64,000 bases of DNA from assembly GCF_030272615.1 (NCBI RefSeq), contig NC_081412.1:696826083-696890082 (forward strand), read 5' to 3'. A model generated the notes under the pieces. The model was not told the origin of the DNA. It saw only the letters and a list, made by a program, of their open reading frames with translations, and ran no database searches. Position numbers and translations under genes: made by a program. The stretch comes from Cryptomeria japonica (taxonomy: Eukaryota; Streptophyta; Pinopsida; Cupressales; Cupressaceae). Below are positions 32,327 through 44,439 of the stretch, in pieces (the stretch's first letter is position 1; every line of letters begins with the position of its first letter).

Positions 32327-33798
32327 TGTAGACGTATAAAAATGACCATATTCCTAAATGAATATTTTATGTTCATTTCTCTATTTGATTAAATCTAATT
32401 TAATTAAATTATCCACATTCCTCTATTTAATTAAATAAATTACTCAATTTATTTAAATTAAATTCATTATACCATTTAATGAATAAATCATTTTATTCAA
32501 TTAAACCCCCCCTATCCACTTTTAATTAAATTCAAAATTTAATTAAATAGTTATCCTAAAATTGAATAAATCTAATTTATTTAATTTCCCCAAAAGGCAA
32601 CCAAATTGAATTAAATTACTTTATTTCAATTATCCCTCCATCCACTTGCAAAATCCCAAACCCCTTTCTAATCCCTTCTAGAATCTTCTAATCACTTCTA
32701 ATTAACCTAACCCTCCTCTAAACTTTGTCACATCCCTAAGCAAAGGGAAGTCACTTCTCAAAATGGCTCAAAGTCTTTGATAACCATTAAAGGCTTTCAA
32801 CCTTCAACCACTAAATGGCTCAAATTCTTTGATAACCATTGAAGGCCTTCAACCTTCAACCACTTAATCCCCAAAGTCTCCAATAACCATTAATGGTTAA
32901 CTCAAACCCTCCTACATGGTTAAAACATTTGTTTTGACTCAACCTCTACCCAACCCAAAGGTCTCATCAGGCCATTAATGCTTTGACCATGATTATCTCT
33001 TAATCATTTGCACAAAGGTTTATCCTTGGATTAACTCTTAATCCAGTGGGTAAGCCTAATTTAGACTTGACCCTTAGCCTTTAGATAACCATGAGGTCTT
33101 CTCAGGCCTTTAATGCCTCCAACTTCTTCTCTCAACCCAATCCTATGTTGACACTTGTCACCATTTCATTGGTGCTAATTGTGCACATGGATCCCCAACT
33201 TTCAAACTTGGCCCTTGATTAAACCATTCAATCCTGACCATCCATTGCCCTGTTTTTGCTATAAATAGAGCTCTCGTTCCTCCATTCTTAACAATCATCT
33301 TTCAAATTTGAAGCATTACACTTATGCTCAAATTCTTTCAAGCTCTCATTTCATATATGCTCATAATTTAGCCTCTTTTAGATCAGGAATTAGATTAAAT
33401 ATGCATGTTTAGATTACTTTCTTTATCATTTTAGTTCAATCATAGACTAAATATAGTATGCTAGGATAGTATTCATACTAATCTTGTCATCTTATCATTT
33501 AGTTTATTGCATTTTAAAATCATACATAGCTTAGAATACATCTCATACTAAAAATCTATCAGAGCATCCCTCGTTCTTGCATTTGCCATCCCTGAACCAT
33601 TTTGCTCAGTAATTTGAGAGCAAAACATTGGTTTGAGGGACATTGTGAGATAGAGAACCATGGGACCCACCTTGGGAAGCTGAGTAATACTACGTTACTC
33701 TATAGCTTGCATCAAGAAGTCCTCTGTGTGTGTGTGGACAAGTCATTTTTATATATTTTCACATATTTAGTTTTATTAGCCCACTTTTCCCGCATACA
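32327..33798 (+). repeat. Family A solo LTR with perfect target duplication
   Basis: 1472 bp, TGTAGACGTATAAAAATGAC to CCCGCATACA, flanked on both sides by ATTAC. No PBS or PPT is adjacent, as expected for LTR-LTR recombination that removed the interior. TATAAATAGAGCTC lies at 33260-33273. It splits the unknown reading frame between piece 1 and piece 2. Confidence 0.93.
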
Positions 33799-33903
33799 AT
33801 TACCACTAACTTTTTCTTGATGCAAGCAATTGAGATAAGAGAAGAAGAAATGGAAGACATGAGCTATGAGGTGAACTATGATCTACTAGTTGGATATGCT
33901 AAC
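33799..33903 (+). pseudogene. Unknown TE-borne protein, piece 2
   Basis: A short segment between two insertions. It continues as MQAIEIREEEMEDMSYEVNY and DLLVGYAN, ending in CTAAC, the target site of the family B element. Piece 3 picks up on the other side at 46460 as NLLAWPKDKKKAK. The clean restoration of a Lys-rich open frame on removing the insertion supports both the boundaries and the continuity. Confidence 0.6.
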
Positions 33904-35277
33904 TGTAGACACCTAAAAATGGTCAACGCTTGCGGAGTCATACTTTAACATTTGCGCATTGCCTCATTTTAGGTTTTTGCGTCGCATTAACATTTCTCCT
34001 ATGTCATGCACTTGGTTTTTATCATTTGCGAGCATTGAGTCCTTCTTCTACATTCCTCATCTTTCTCGCTTTCGAATTTGGTCTTGTCAATAACAATATT
34101 TGATCGATTTTATCCTATCATATCAATATGCGTGCTCATTTGTCATCATTTTGGACATCATCAATCCTAATTAGGGTGTTCTCCTCTTATCAATCTTATC
34201 ATTTGGTGATCGATTTATCATCGATCATTGTTATGTTCGATCTTGTCATTTTGCGATCAATTTGTCATCAATCGTTGTCTGTCTCAATTATGTCAATTTG
34301 GATCAATTAGTCATTGTTCCTCATCAATTGGTGCCTTTATCTCGATCAAATCATTTATCAACATTGGTCCTTTGTCAATTAGAATCATGATCATAATCGA
34401 ATCAACATCAATTATCTTTCATCAAGACCTAATTGTCGTTCTTGCATTGTTAATTCATCTTTTAGGGTTTCATGATTTAATCATTTAACCTTGTTTGTCA
34501 TTTCTCTCTCTAGGATTAATAAATTATTTATTTATCCCAAGTCTTCTCATCGCAATTAAATGTTCATTTAATTGGCTAATTATTCCTCTTTTTGTGAATT
34601 AATTAATAAATGACAAATTATTAATTAATTTACCTAATTCCTAATTTTCTAATTTTCTATTTTTCTAATTCCTAATTTCAGTTCTCTCCTATTTTTCTCC
34701 TAATTTCATGGGAATGACATAGAAATTTGTCATAATTTGTCATAATTGACAATCAATCAATTCTTGACATAGAAATTTGTCATAAATTGTCATCAATTAT
34801 CAATCAATCAAATTTTGAATAGAAAGTGCATAATTTGTCATAAATTGTCATAATTGACATTTTTTATTTGCAATTTCTATTTGAATTGAATCATGCTAAT
34901 TTGATCCATCTCTCCAATTTGTCTATAAATTGGATGAATTTCTTCAATCCCAACTAATGAGAATGAGAATAATCACTTTTTCGAATCAATCACGCTTCGA
35001 GTACTCTTGAACAATCATCTTGTCTACTTGCTTTCATATCATGATCATGCACTAGTAGGTGAGATCCACAACAAAGCTATTTGGAGAAGAAAGAAGGGCA
35101 AAGGGGCCGCATGAAGGAAACATTTAGATCTGCATTTGGTTTTCATAGTCTTTAGTTTTGAATGTTTCATTTTCATGTCTTTATTGAGTGTGTTTAGGAT
35201 AGATCATTGCAATGAGTTTTCGTGATTGAACTAGTTTAATATTACTTGCTTTGATGATTTCCGATTTCCTAGCTACA
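33904..35277 (+). repeat. Family B 5' LTR
   Basis: 1374 bp, TGTAGACACC to CTAGCTACA. It contains quasi-repeats of ATCGATTTGTCATCGATC (34205-34290) and GTCATAAATTGTCATCAATT (34730-34870), and a TATA box TATAAAT at 34924-34930, followed by the likely transcription start. The left flank is CTAAC (33899-33903). Confidence 0.93.
34924..34930 (+). promoter_or_regulatory. TATA box in family B 5' LTR
   Basis: TATAAAT lies in GTCTATAAATTGGATGAA and is conserved in the 3' LTR at 46106-46112. It probably drives the genomic RNA. About 350 bp of LTR remain downstream. Confidence 0.5.
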
Positions 35278-35282
35278 TTAAT

Positions 35283-35301
35283 TGGTGAACCCGACGTGAA
35301 C
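35283..35301 (+). promoter_or_regulatory. Family B primer binding site
   Basis: TGGTGAACCCGACGTGAAC begins 5 bases after the LTR end ACA. It starts TGG, complementary to a tRNA CCA end. I do not identify the tRNA. Confidence 0.65.
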
Positions 35302-35401
35302 ACTAACCATCTAACCTCTTAACTGTGTTTTTGAGTGGTTTTGAGTTGATTTGCAGGTAAAAAGACCCAAAAACAAGGTAGTGCAGGGTTTTCTGGGGAC
35401 T

Positions 35402-35500
35402 TCTGCGCCTGTGTAAGACAACTTGCGCCTATGTTATGCATTTTGTGCTTGTGTTAAAGACATTCTGCACTTGTGTCATGAGTTATGCGCCTGTGTAAAG
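35402..35500 (+). repeat. Leader phrases TGCGCCTGTGT / TGCACTTGTGT
   Basis: Five copies of the phrase TGYRCYTRTGT (about 11 bases) lie within 100 bases of the 5' leader, soon after the primer binding site. The same phrase, in both orientations, fills the intron of the element's own antisense gene at 44440-44552. Confidence 0.75.
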
Positions 35501-35814
35501 TCCAAAAATAGAGGTAAAAATGTAGTGTTTTACTTGAAAATTGTTTGTTTTACATTCTGTTTTTTGCTTTTTGCTTTTTGGTACTAATTCTCTATGCAGA
35601 ACCTTGGCATACGCATGACAAAGGCAATAAATGAAACTACTAACACATTTTGTGCAGGTTCGATAGTCAAAGACTAAGCATATCAAACTTCTGACTTGGG
35701 TTTTGCAGGTTGCCTTGGAATACAACTAAACCTTGTGTTTGCAATTAATTTTTAGGCACCTAGTGATTTCTAAATAGGATGGAATGAATGTATGTTTGCT
35801 TTGACTATTGAGCT

Positions 35815-36130
35815 TGACATTGGAGTAGGAGAGTATGCTCTCATCCTTCTTAGGGTGATCAAAAATCTAGATCTTCGATACCATGCTCATGTCTTTGATT
35901 GTTTGTCACCTTTAGAGGGCCTGCCTTCTCGACCATTTGCTTTTGCAAGCAACTGATAATCATGAGAAGGGAATGACCCAAAGTGAGTACGGCTAGAATA
36001 CCTTGGCATTCTAACTCACTATAAACAAATACCTGATGAGCGAAAGCTTTGAAGGAAGGGCTACGTGGGAATTGCAGTTACTTGGGAACTGATGACCCTT
36101 GAACTCTTTCTCATATCAACATCTAAGTAG
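35815..36130 (+). other. Leader block conserved between families A and B
   Basis: Shared landmarks in order are GTATGCTCTC, TTAGGGTGATCAAAAA, GGCCTGCCTTCTCG, GGGAATGACCCAAAGTG and AACTCACTATAA. The family A element has the same order at 51024-51240. There is no long reading frame, so conservation suggests an RNA role such as packaging or translation control. That role is inferred. Confidence 0.55.
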
Positions 36131-37335
36131 GACCTCATGGTCTAAATCGTGCTTGCGCGACTACATTTGTTTGGTATCTTGATGGGCTTAATGTCTCAAT
36201 CACGCTTGCATGACATCAAGGAGTAACGCTTAACAAAAATCCTTACTAAACACCTTGTTTTTAGAGGCGAAAAACCCTTCTAGTTGCTTGAGAAGGACAA
36301 GTTCGGATACTTGGAAGAGATACTAAGTTCGCCATGGGGAGATTTCCATGGGGACTGATGCTTGGCTGCCCTAAGAAGTGAGTGCCATGGAGGGGAGCTC
36401 GTGGGGTCAAGCATCTATGTATTCTCCTTGAATCCCATAACAAGTCTACCTCTCAAGTACCTAATGTCCTTGCCTACCATAAGAAATGTGTGAATGAGCA
36501 TGATTGTCTTGAGTCTATGTTAAAATATCTTGTCTTATTTACTTGTCAAAAGTTGAATTGCATCTCATTTCAAAAACAAGGCAAATTGATTCAAAACAAG
36601 GTTAAACACAAGAACATTTCATCCAACAAAATTCAAATATACCTTCAAACATGGTTATCAAACATTGTTCAAAATCTTGTCTCAACATTCATGTCACTTA
36701 CATTTAGGTTCATCCTAGGTTGCATTTTGCAAAGTCATTGTCAAGTACCAAGGTAAGGTTTCACCTAGGTCATACTCCTTTGCATATCAATAAGGGTCAT
36801 CCATTTGCATGTGTCCTCTTGCATTAGAGTAATACCATTGTCATACTTTACATACCCTAAGTCTCTTCATTAAGTTTAGGTTATTATCATATCATATTAA
36901 GGTCATTTGCATAGTAATTGTCCCTTTGCATATAGTGTCAAAACTAGGTTTTGTCATACTTGAGTAATCCAAATCTTTGATAAACCCTAAGTCATTGTTA
37001 GGAAATCTAGACCTTATCAAACTTTTGTCTTTTTGTCATCAATATCATTTGGTCAAACCTAGCTTAGTATCCAAGCATATAGGGGAGACCTTGTCATTTT
37101 GTCCTTTTGTCACTTGGTCCTTTTGTCCTTTGAGGTCTAGACATCATTTCAATTTCCTAAAGGTCTCTTCCTTAGATTTGCATTCCAAAAAGTTTGTCAA
37201 AATCTTGAAAAACAACCAAAAAACATAGGTTGCATTCTTGCCATAGATTGCATTCTCATTCATTTAGTTTGGAATTAGTTGCATATCATATATTGTCCTT
37301 GAAAAATTCCAAAAATATTGCATTTGCATAGTGAC

Positions 37336-38338
37336 ATGTCGATTGAAACAAGGTTCCAAGCACCAATGATGCAACAAAGTTTGACATATCAACCGACAAT
37401 GCAATCACAATTATATCCAACCCAACAACAAGGCAATATCGATCAAACTTTTTATGATGAAACAAGTCTCCAAATACAAAAACTAGAGGAGAAGTTGGCT
37501 CAAGAACAAGAGATTTTGGAACAAAGAGTGAAAAACATTGAGAAGAATAGATCACAAGTGTCCAAAATGTTTCAAAAATTTCCAGGTCGAAATCCAAGGA
37601 TTGAACCAATTGATGTAAGATCTCTTCTTGAACGATCAGACATACCAGCTCTCCTCTCCCAAATAGAGATGATGAAACAATTTCAAGAAAAGAGACAACA
37701 TCAATTTCAACATTATGTGCTTCCACAACAAGAACAAGAAGGTGTTTACTATCAATCAGATTTTCAACCAACACAAACAATGGTCCAATTTCAACAATAT
37801 GGCTAACCAACTATACAATGTCCACAACTAGTTCAACCAATGGTGGAATATCAACAAGTTCAATCAACATATCAATGTCAACAACCACAACCAAACATTC
37901 AAAAACAAAGGTTGCAACACACACCAAGCCAAATTTTGAACATGTCAAACCAATTTGATCAACATCTAGTTTGAAATCAAAACAGGACATCAAACCAAGA
38001 CCAACTCCTTTCCAAACAAGTTCAAATTCCAGATACAACCATGTCAAAACCTCGGAAGAAAGGTGGCTTTATTGAAATGATCTTAAAGAAACTACCAAGT
38101 GAATTCTTTGAGGAAGATCAAGATAATACACTTATGTCTAGCAATGCCTCATCCCCCCACAAACAAATTGACTCTCCAGTGGCATCTATCCCTACACCTT
38201 TCAAAGTTTCACAAGAACCTTCCATATTGTCCTCATCAAATAATACACCCAAGGATGCAATTACCCAAGGGCTATCCATAATTGATTGCCAAGATAATCC
38301 AATTCATGATGCACATCCTTGTCATGTTTCAGAAATAT
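37336..38338 (+). pseudogene. Family B sense reading frame, Gln-rich coiled-coil part
   Basis: From the second Met, MSIETRFQAPMMQQ, the frame gives a Gln/Thr/Tyr-rich head, then a predicted coiled coil (IQKLEEKLAQEQEILEQRVK), then KFPGRNPRIEPIDVRSLLER. A stop at 37804 and another near 37972 interrupt it. In the same frame MSKPRKKGGFIEMILKKLPS follows, and the segment closes at 38338. No CCHC knuckle and no retrotrans_gag signature are seen. By position after the leader it should be the structural (gag-like) protein of the element, but I do not recognise the family. Confidence 0.5.
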
Positions 38339-38346
38339 AAGACCCA

Positions 38347-40116
38347 ATGCCACCATGCACTTTATTGCCGTTACCTGTTTTAGAGGACCCCATTCGAAGT
38401 CCCTCTTCCTCATGTTCAAGCATTGATTCCTTGCCAGAATCCATCATAAAGGTTCAAAGTACATCCCCTTCGTGCCAAATCATTGAGCCCTTGCCAAAAT
38501 CCCTCATGCATATCCAAAATCCAATCCCATGTCAAGAGGATAATTTAGAGCATGAAGAAATGCGTGTTAAAACAGATCAAGATCAAGATCCCGAAACCTT
38601 ATCATCCCATCCAATTGTTGACCAGGACCCCATGTTCATAGACACTCATGATGATTCCCCTATTCTTGTCCATCCTATCCAAAGTCCTATTGACACTCCA
38701 TTCCTCGAGCAAGATCAAGATATCATAGTCCCTCCAATCCCAAATGATCCCCTTCCATTTCATGAAAAAAATGTCCTTTCAAATCCCATTGACATTCCAC
38801 TTCCTAAGAAAGATCAAGATATCCCTTCCATCCTTTCCAATGATCCCATTAAAAGTCTAGAGCAAAGCACCTTTAAAGAGGATTCCAATGATCTTCCTCC
38901 TTTTCAAGATCAAATTATTCCTTTAAATCCTCCACAAGATCCTTTTATTTCTCTATCTCCTCGTCTAAATACTCCATATACACTCCAAGATATCATTTCT
39001 TTTGATGATCCCATTATTTCTCCCATTACATCTCTTGAAGAACCTGTCATTGAACCATGTCCACTACACAATCCTAGTCCCCTGGTGATCCTAATTCCCC
39101 TCATGATTCTAACGTGTCAGTGCAAGATGTTCATGAACCCTCGACATGCACAATGGGTTCTTCCACTTTGGTGAAATCCGATCCACTTCAAGATCTCATT
39201 ATTTCTCTCATATCATATCCACCTCATAATGGACTCACATCTTCTTCCCAAAGAAAAGAGTATCCTACAAGTCAAGATATCCATAAAGGCAAAGAATATT
39301 TTAGGGTCATGTCTACACAACTCACTCTCAAGACGTTGGTATCCCTCCATCAAAATCAAAACATACACCTTCCCCATCATACTTTCCATCCATCTTAGGT
39401 CCTTATATTCCTTCGTCCTCTATGCAAGGTCAGCAAAGGCACACATCCTTGAGTAAATTTAACCAATCCAAAAGAAGTCCATCTCATTCATATCCATCCA
39501 TGCATTCATTTCCCCTCCAAGCAATTTGGATGCCAAGTATAAAAGTCATAAGTCTAGAAATCCACATGTATTCAAGGATCAACATGTCCAATATAATCGA
39601 CATGTCAAAACAAAGAACAATATGATCTATAAAGAAAAAGAAATATCCAAAATGCCACAAAGGCCCACTGAGAAAAATCAAAAATAAAAGTCAAAATATA
39701 TATGGGTTCCTAAATCCCTTGTGCAAGCAATGCACTCCAAGGAACCACAAAAGCATGAAACATCAAAAACCATGTGGATCCCTAAGCGGCTCCTTGAAGC
39801 ACAAAATCCTAAAGAAACATCCAACTTGGCATCCAAAGTTGCTATTCCTCCATCCAACACTCTCAAATTTGTTCCTCCACCACCTTCTTCATCCGTTTTG
39901 GGCCCTTATGTCCCAAAATCCATAGCCTTTCCTTCGTCAAAATCTCAATATCCAAAATACATTTTTCCTCCATCAATCCATCACCCCTCAAGGTGTGTGC
40001 CAATGTCAATCTTGCCAACATTTCCATCCACTGAAGCACAGTTCTTCCAATACCCTATCCATTATCCAATGCATATTTTTCATCCTTCGATCCCTTTGGT
40101 CCAATCCTTTGCATAA
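38347..40116 (+). pseudogene. Family B sense reading frame, Pro/Ser/Asp-rich part
   Basis: A 275-codon open stretch (38347-39174) begins MPPCTLLPLPVLEDPIRSPS and is built of loosely repeated phrases such as DPIxxP, PLPKxDQDIP and DQDPxxxD. After a frame change near 39110 and back near 39700 it continues with Pro-rich sequence ending PLVQSFA at 40116. It is low-complexity, acidic and probably unstructured. No catalytic motif is seen. It lies in the same frame as the preceding part, so the ancestral product may have exceeded 900 residues. It could be a highly diverged gag or a novel accessory protein. Confidence 0.45.
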
Positions 40117-40337
40117 ATCCTTGCCTTAGTTTCATATTATTTTCCATGTCCTTATCCTACCAACGTCTTTGAGCATACTTTTAAAGGTCATGGTCCATTT
40201 CTTTTTCAAGGATACTATCCAAAAAAAAAAAAGAGACGCTTGAGTCCTTCTTCCATCCCCTATCATGTGTCCATCTTCTATTGAAAAAATCAAAAAAAAA
40301 AGAAAAAGAAAAAAAGTAAAGCAAAAATAATTCGTCC

Positions 40338-40362
40338 ACTGGTGAAAACCTGGTAAACAGGC
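40338..40362 (+). other. Post-ORF motif shared by families A and B (B copy)
   Basis: ACTGGTGAAAACCTGG followed by YAAAYAGGC occurs here and at 60784-60808 in the family A element. In both it lies just after the sense reading frames and after an A-rich run. A partial second copy (GATGAAAACCTGGCACAACA) is at 40380. The function is unknown. Confidence 0.6.
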
Positions 40363-41069
40363 GCCTTGGGCAAGTACCATGATGAAAACCTGGCACAACA
40401 GGTGTCATGCGTAATCTATGAACTTCTTGCATATCGTACTTGGGGACAGGTTTTATCTTATCTTATCCTTTTGTCCTTCATTGTTCCATTATCCTATCGA
40501 ACCCCTGTCATTACCCTCCAATATCCTATTGTCTCTCTTGTCCATTTCCTCTTTCCACCTTTGATCTTGACAAGGCTGAGGATCTTCATGAGCAACATGC
40601 ATCTTGTTTGCAGCTTTTAGTCCATCATAGCTTTTGGTCTTTATCCATTTGCTTATTACAACCTTTCATCCATATTTCCTGTCTTATTGGAACTTTCTGC
40701 CACTATCCCTTAGCCAATCCTGACCCTCAATCCATGTCCCTTATCCATTCTTGGTATTGCTTATCCTATCCATATCTTATCACTATCCATACACTCATTT
40801 TCATTCCTTGATCTTGATCTGACATAAGGACGCAAAATTTAAACATGTAGTTTCAAAAACCTCTTGACATGTCCCTCATGCCATGTTATTGCTTTACATT
40901 GTCATATCCAGTCTCTTGTCCCATCACGCAATAGCCCTTGAAAATTGCATCCGTATTGTCTCCATAATAAAAGGTCTTTGTCTTTCCTCTATCCACCAAT
41001 ATTTCAGCAAGCCTATTTATTCACCTGTCATATTCCTTTCCTTGCTAGACACTGGGGGCAAAAATCATT

Positions 41070-41295
41070 AAAAAATCTCTTAAAAATTGAAAAATGTCCT
41101 GAAATAAATCAAAAAAATTGAAAAATGTCCTGAAAAAATCTCTTAAAAATTGAAAAATGTCCTGAAAAAATCATAAAAAATTGAAAAATGTCCTGAAATA
41201 AATCAAAAAAATTGGAAAATGTCCTGAAAAAATCATAAAAAATTGAAAAATGTCCTGAAAAATCTCTAAAAAGTCAAATAAAGTCCTGAAAAAAT
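41070..41295 (+). repeat. ATTGAAAAATGTCCTGAAA tandem phrases
   Basis: About seven or eight copies of a 19-base core are separated by short variable A-rich linkers, with a period near 31 to 33 bp. Non-coding spacer between the sense frame and the antisense gene of family B. Confidence 0.8.
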
Positions 41296-42399
41296 GAACA
41301 AAAACATTTTCAAAACATTAAAATCCAAAAACAAGCATTTTGCAATAAATGTCCTCTTGGTGCATAAGACAGATCACTGAGTATACATCCAACGACATGC
41401 AATCCAACACTGTGCTTTAATGAAATCACGCTTAAACAGATGAACTTTTCACTCAAACTAGACATTCAAACTGATCAAAATTGTCTTATCAATCGAACAT
41501 CAGCATCAACACTATCATTCATCCTTGGCACACTATCATGAGTCTTATACAGGGTGTGGTATACTCGAAACCAGACTGTGTCCTATCTTAGACGGGGTAC
41601 CACATGTCCTGAAACCAGACAACATGATCGTCCTATCAGCACTTTCAACTTTTGACAATGAAGATCAAGATGTTTTGTTTGATTTGTTGGGATTTGTGCA
41701 TCTTATCTTTTTATTGATTTAGCTTCGGTCATGTTCCTATGTTGCTTGATGATGTCACTGAGTGATTTAGAGTGACCAGGATGGTTCATGATCTCTTTTC
41801 TTTTTGTTGTGATTGTTGTTTGTTTGTGATGTGTCTGTCTTTTGCAAAAAGGTTTGCATTTCAGCTCTGTCCTTCAATGCCATGATGCTACGCATCCATT
41901 TTGCTACATTAAAATAAAGGTTCTCACCTACAAAGTGCATTACTGAAAGCAAGTTTTTCTTCGTCTCTAACTGTCCTCTGTCTCATTTTCTAACATTTCT
42001 TCCGTCCGTTCAGATAGTCAGTTCGGTCTAGTTCTTTGATTTCTCTACATACATATGCTGCATCCTGCATCCATTTGGTTAGTACATTTGCATTACATCA
42101 AGCCTCACATCAAGCATTTTATCCATTTCATATTATCAATGCATCAAAAACACATAAAAAAATACATTCATACATGTTCCACAATGGTACATCAACAATG
42201 CATAAGTCATTCATACATGGAAAATCACATGTGTCATAACACATTGCATCCCATCATATCAATGCATATCATATCATATGTCACAATAATATCGGAGTAC
42301 AAAATTGGACTATTTGTCCTAAGTATGGCCCGTAGGCTAACCACAAAATGTCAAATTACATAAATGTCCACTGTCTGTCATAAGGAGCACGTGCCTCTG

Positions 42400-44316
42400 T
42401 CACTGGGTGCTCCCTCTGTCCTCCTCATCGCTGCCATGTCTCACGGATGATGTCCCTCCTGGTCCTGGCTGTGGTGGTCTCACAGGTCCACTCACCCCAA
42501 TGCTGCTCAATGACCTCCGAGAGCGTGCCCTACTCTCTGTCCTCGATCGTGTCCGATATGATGCTGCTCTCTGCTCTGGTAGGACTGCGCTCTCATATAG
42601 TGTCCTCCAATGGCATATCTCCTCTCTGGTCTCTACCAACATCTGTGCCATCTCGCATGCACTGGCATCCTGAATCGACCCAATATACTCAGTGACTCTC
42701 TGTTCTTCTCGCTGTGCCTGAGTTATTGCTGTGTCTCGAGCCGCTGTGAGTCTAGCTATCTCTGCTCTGAACTGCTCATGCTCTCTCTCTAAAGTCACAA
42801 TGTGATCCCGCTGACTCACTATGATAGCCCTACACATCTCCATCTCCTCTATCCTAGCTGTCTCCGGCTCTATGGGTATATCCTGCAATGCCTCTTTCTC
42901 GTCATCCCCATCCTCATCTCCATCCTCGTCATCTCCATCATTCTCATCATCCCCATCATCCTTATCTCTATCCTCATCATCCCCATCATCCTCATCTCTA
43001 TCCTCATCCTCCCCATCATCCTCATCCCCACCCTCATCCTCCTCGTCCTCATCATCTCCCTCCTCCTCTCCTGTGAGTGGGAAGTCCTCATGTCTCCTCG
43101 GTACTGGAATGTCAGGATCTGTCAATGGCACTGGCCGTAGTCATGCAAACCATCTCTCATACTCCTCTGTCATCCCGACGTCCACTACATCTGATCTCCA
43201 ATCCCACTATCTCTGCTATACCTGTGAGAAGTCAACATATGCTATGTGTGGCTGAATCATACTCCCCCACTGACTCGTCTCTCTGTGAGATCGGGCAAAG
43301 TGTGCAGTCCTCCTAGGTACATCCTGCCTCTCTCCAAACTGTCGTCTGACTCTCTCTGGCAGGTATAACTCAATCACTCTCTAGCGATTCACTGGTCGCC
43401 CAGTCAGGTACCTCTCCTGTCTACAATAAGGTAGCTCCTCACTGTCATCTGACCATCCTGGGCAATCATGATATGGCCTCCATATGAACTCTCTTAGTCT
43501 GTCTAGCTCATGTCGCCAATACAATATGTATCCAAACGGACCCTGTCTTAGTGCTCCCCCATAGCAGTACACATATGGTCGGTGTGGTACTACCTATCTC
43601 TCTGCAATCGGTCGACATATAGCTATGTGCTCAAATGCCCATACCTGTAGCAATGTGACTCCACAGCTCAAAATCTGCACTCCCTGATATGTTATCTGAT
43701 GCAACTGAAAATACAGCATAGCCAGTACACATGGTCCCCATGCATAGACCATCCCCTCTGTCACCATCCGCTCTAGCAATCTTCCCCATCCAATAGGGAA
43801 TCCATGTCCTCGTCTGTCTCCTGCTAGTAGACATGCTATCACCACTGCTATCACCACATATCGTCGATCATACTCTGATGCCATGGTCTCCCAGTCGATC
43901 TCCCTCTCTATGATATCCAGATCCTCTGTGTCGCACTCAAATAATCTGCACAACGCATCTCTCCCTGTCACTGGGTCATACTCTATCATCTCTCCATGAA
44001 TCGGAATGTGGAGGATACGCCATACGTCCTCTAGTGTCACAGTCGCCTCTTCAGTCACCAGATGGAAGGAGGAGGTCTCCGAATGCCATCGCTCTGCCAA
44101 TGCAGTAAGCAGTCCTGTGTTTGCCCTAATCTCGGGCATGAATGTGACATAGTATATCCCTAGTCCTACTAATGTATCTCTGTCCGTGCTCCTGAGTCTA
44201 TGTCGTAGCATAAGCAGTCCGGTCGGTTCTCCGGTGTGATCAATGGATACTGTCGACTCTGTATCACAATTGGGGCACATTTTGTTAGTTTTAGGGTTTG
44301 CTCCTATGGGTTGCAT
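42400..44316 (-). pseudogene. Antisense plant mobile domain (PMD) protein of family B
   Basis: One frame of 639 codons, with five in-frame stops (near 43595, 43382, 43217, 43208 and 43141), runs opposite to the element. It opens LMLRHRLRSTDRDTLVGLGI and has the PMD hallmark ALAERWHSETSSFHLVTEEA then VTLEDVWRILHIPIHGE (about residues 70-110). It continues to IELYLPERVRRQFGERQD, as in PMD proteins. Residues from about 415 form a Glu/Asp-Asp-Gly tract, then a coiled coil (LEREHEQFRAEIARLTAARD), then an Arg/Ser-rich tail (SYRTRSRTESRARSRRS). PMD proteins occur as host genes (MAIN/MAIL family) and in plant TEs. Here it is clearly part of the element. The stops look like C-to-T type changes. Confidence 0.85.
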
Positions 44317-44439
44317 TTCCTCATTTTCATGTCCACATCAGGGTGTTTTTCATCTATTCTGACCTATCCTACCCTTATCCCCCCTTTCGGGATCATTTGC
44401 ATGTTGTTTTTGACCAAAATTAGGGTTCCCAATGCACAA

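Noticed and set aside
26777-33798. A composite element with inverted terminal LTRs (reverse LTR on the left, forward LTR on the right, ATTAC on both outer sides)
   Set aside because: The right LTR has its own ATTAC on both sides and splits a reading frame cleanly, so it is an independent solo LTR. The left one has a purine tract and is a 3' LTR of a different insertion.
34128-34488. Paired 60- and 86-codon frames repeated at 45310-45670
   Set aside because: Identical positions within the two family B LTRs. They are LTR sequence with a regulatory role, not genes.
37286-37810. 174-codon minus-strand frame
   Set aside because: Hydrophobic Val/Leu-rich complement of the Gln-rich family B sense frame. 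No start context or known domain, and the plus frame continues on both sides.
42802-43255. Ser-rich and Ile/Leu-rich plus-strand frames (112 and 144 codons)
   Set aside because: Shadows of the acidic and coiled-coil part of the antisense PMD gene. The minus-strand frame has domain similarity and continues for 639 codons.
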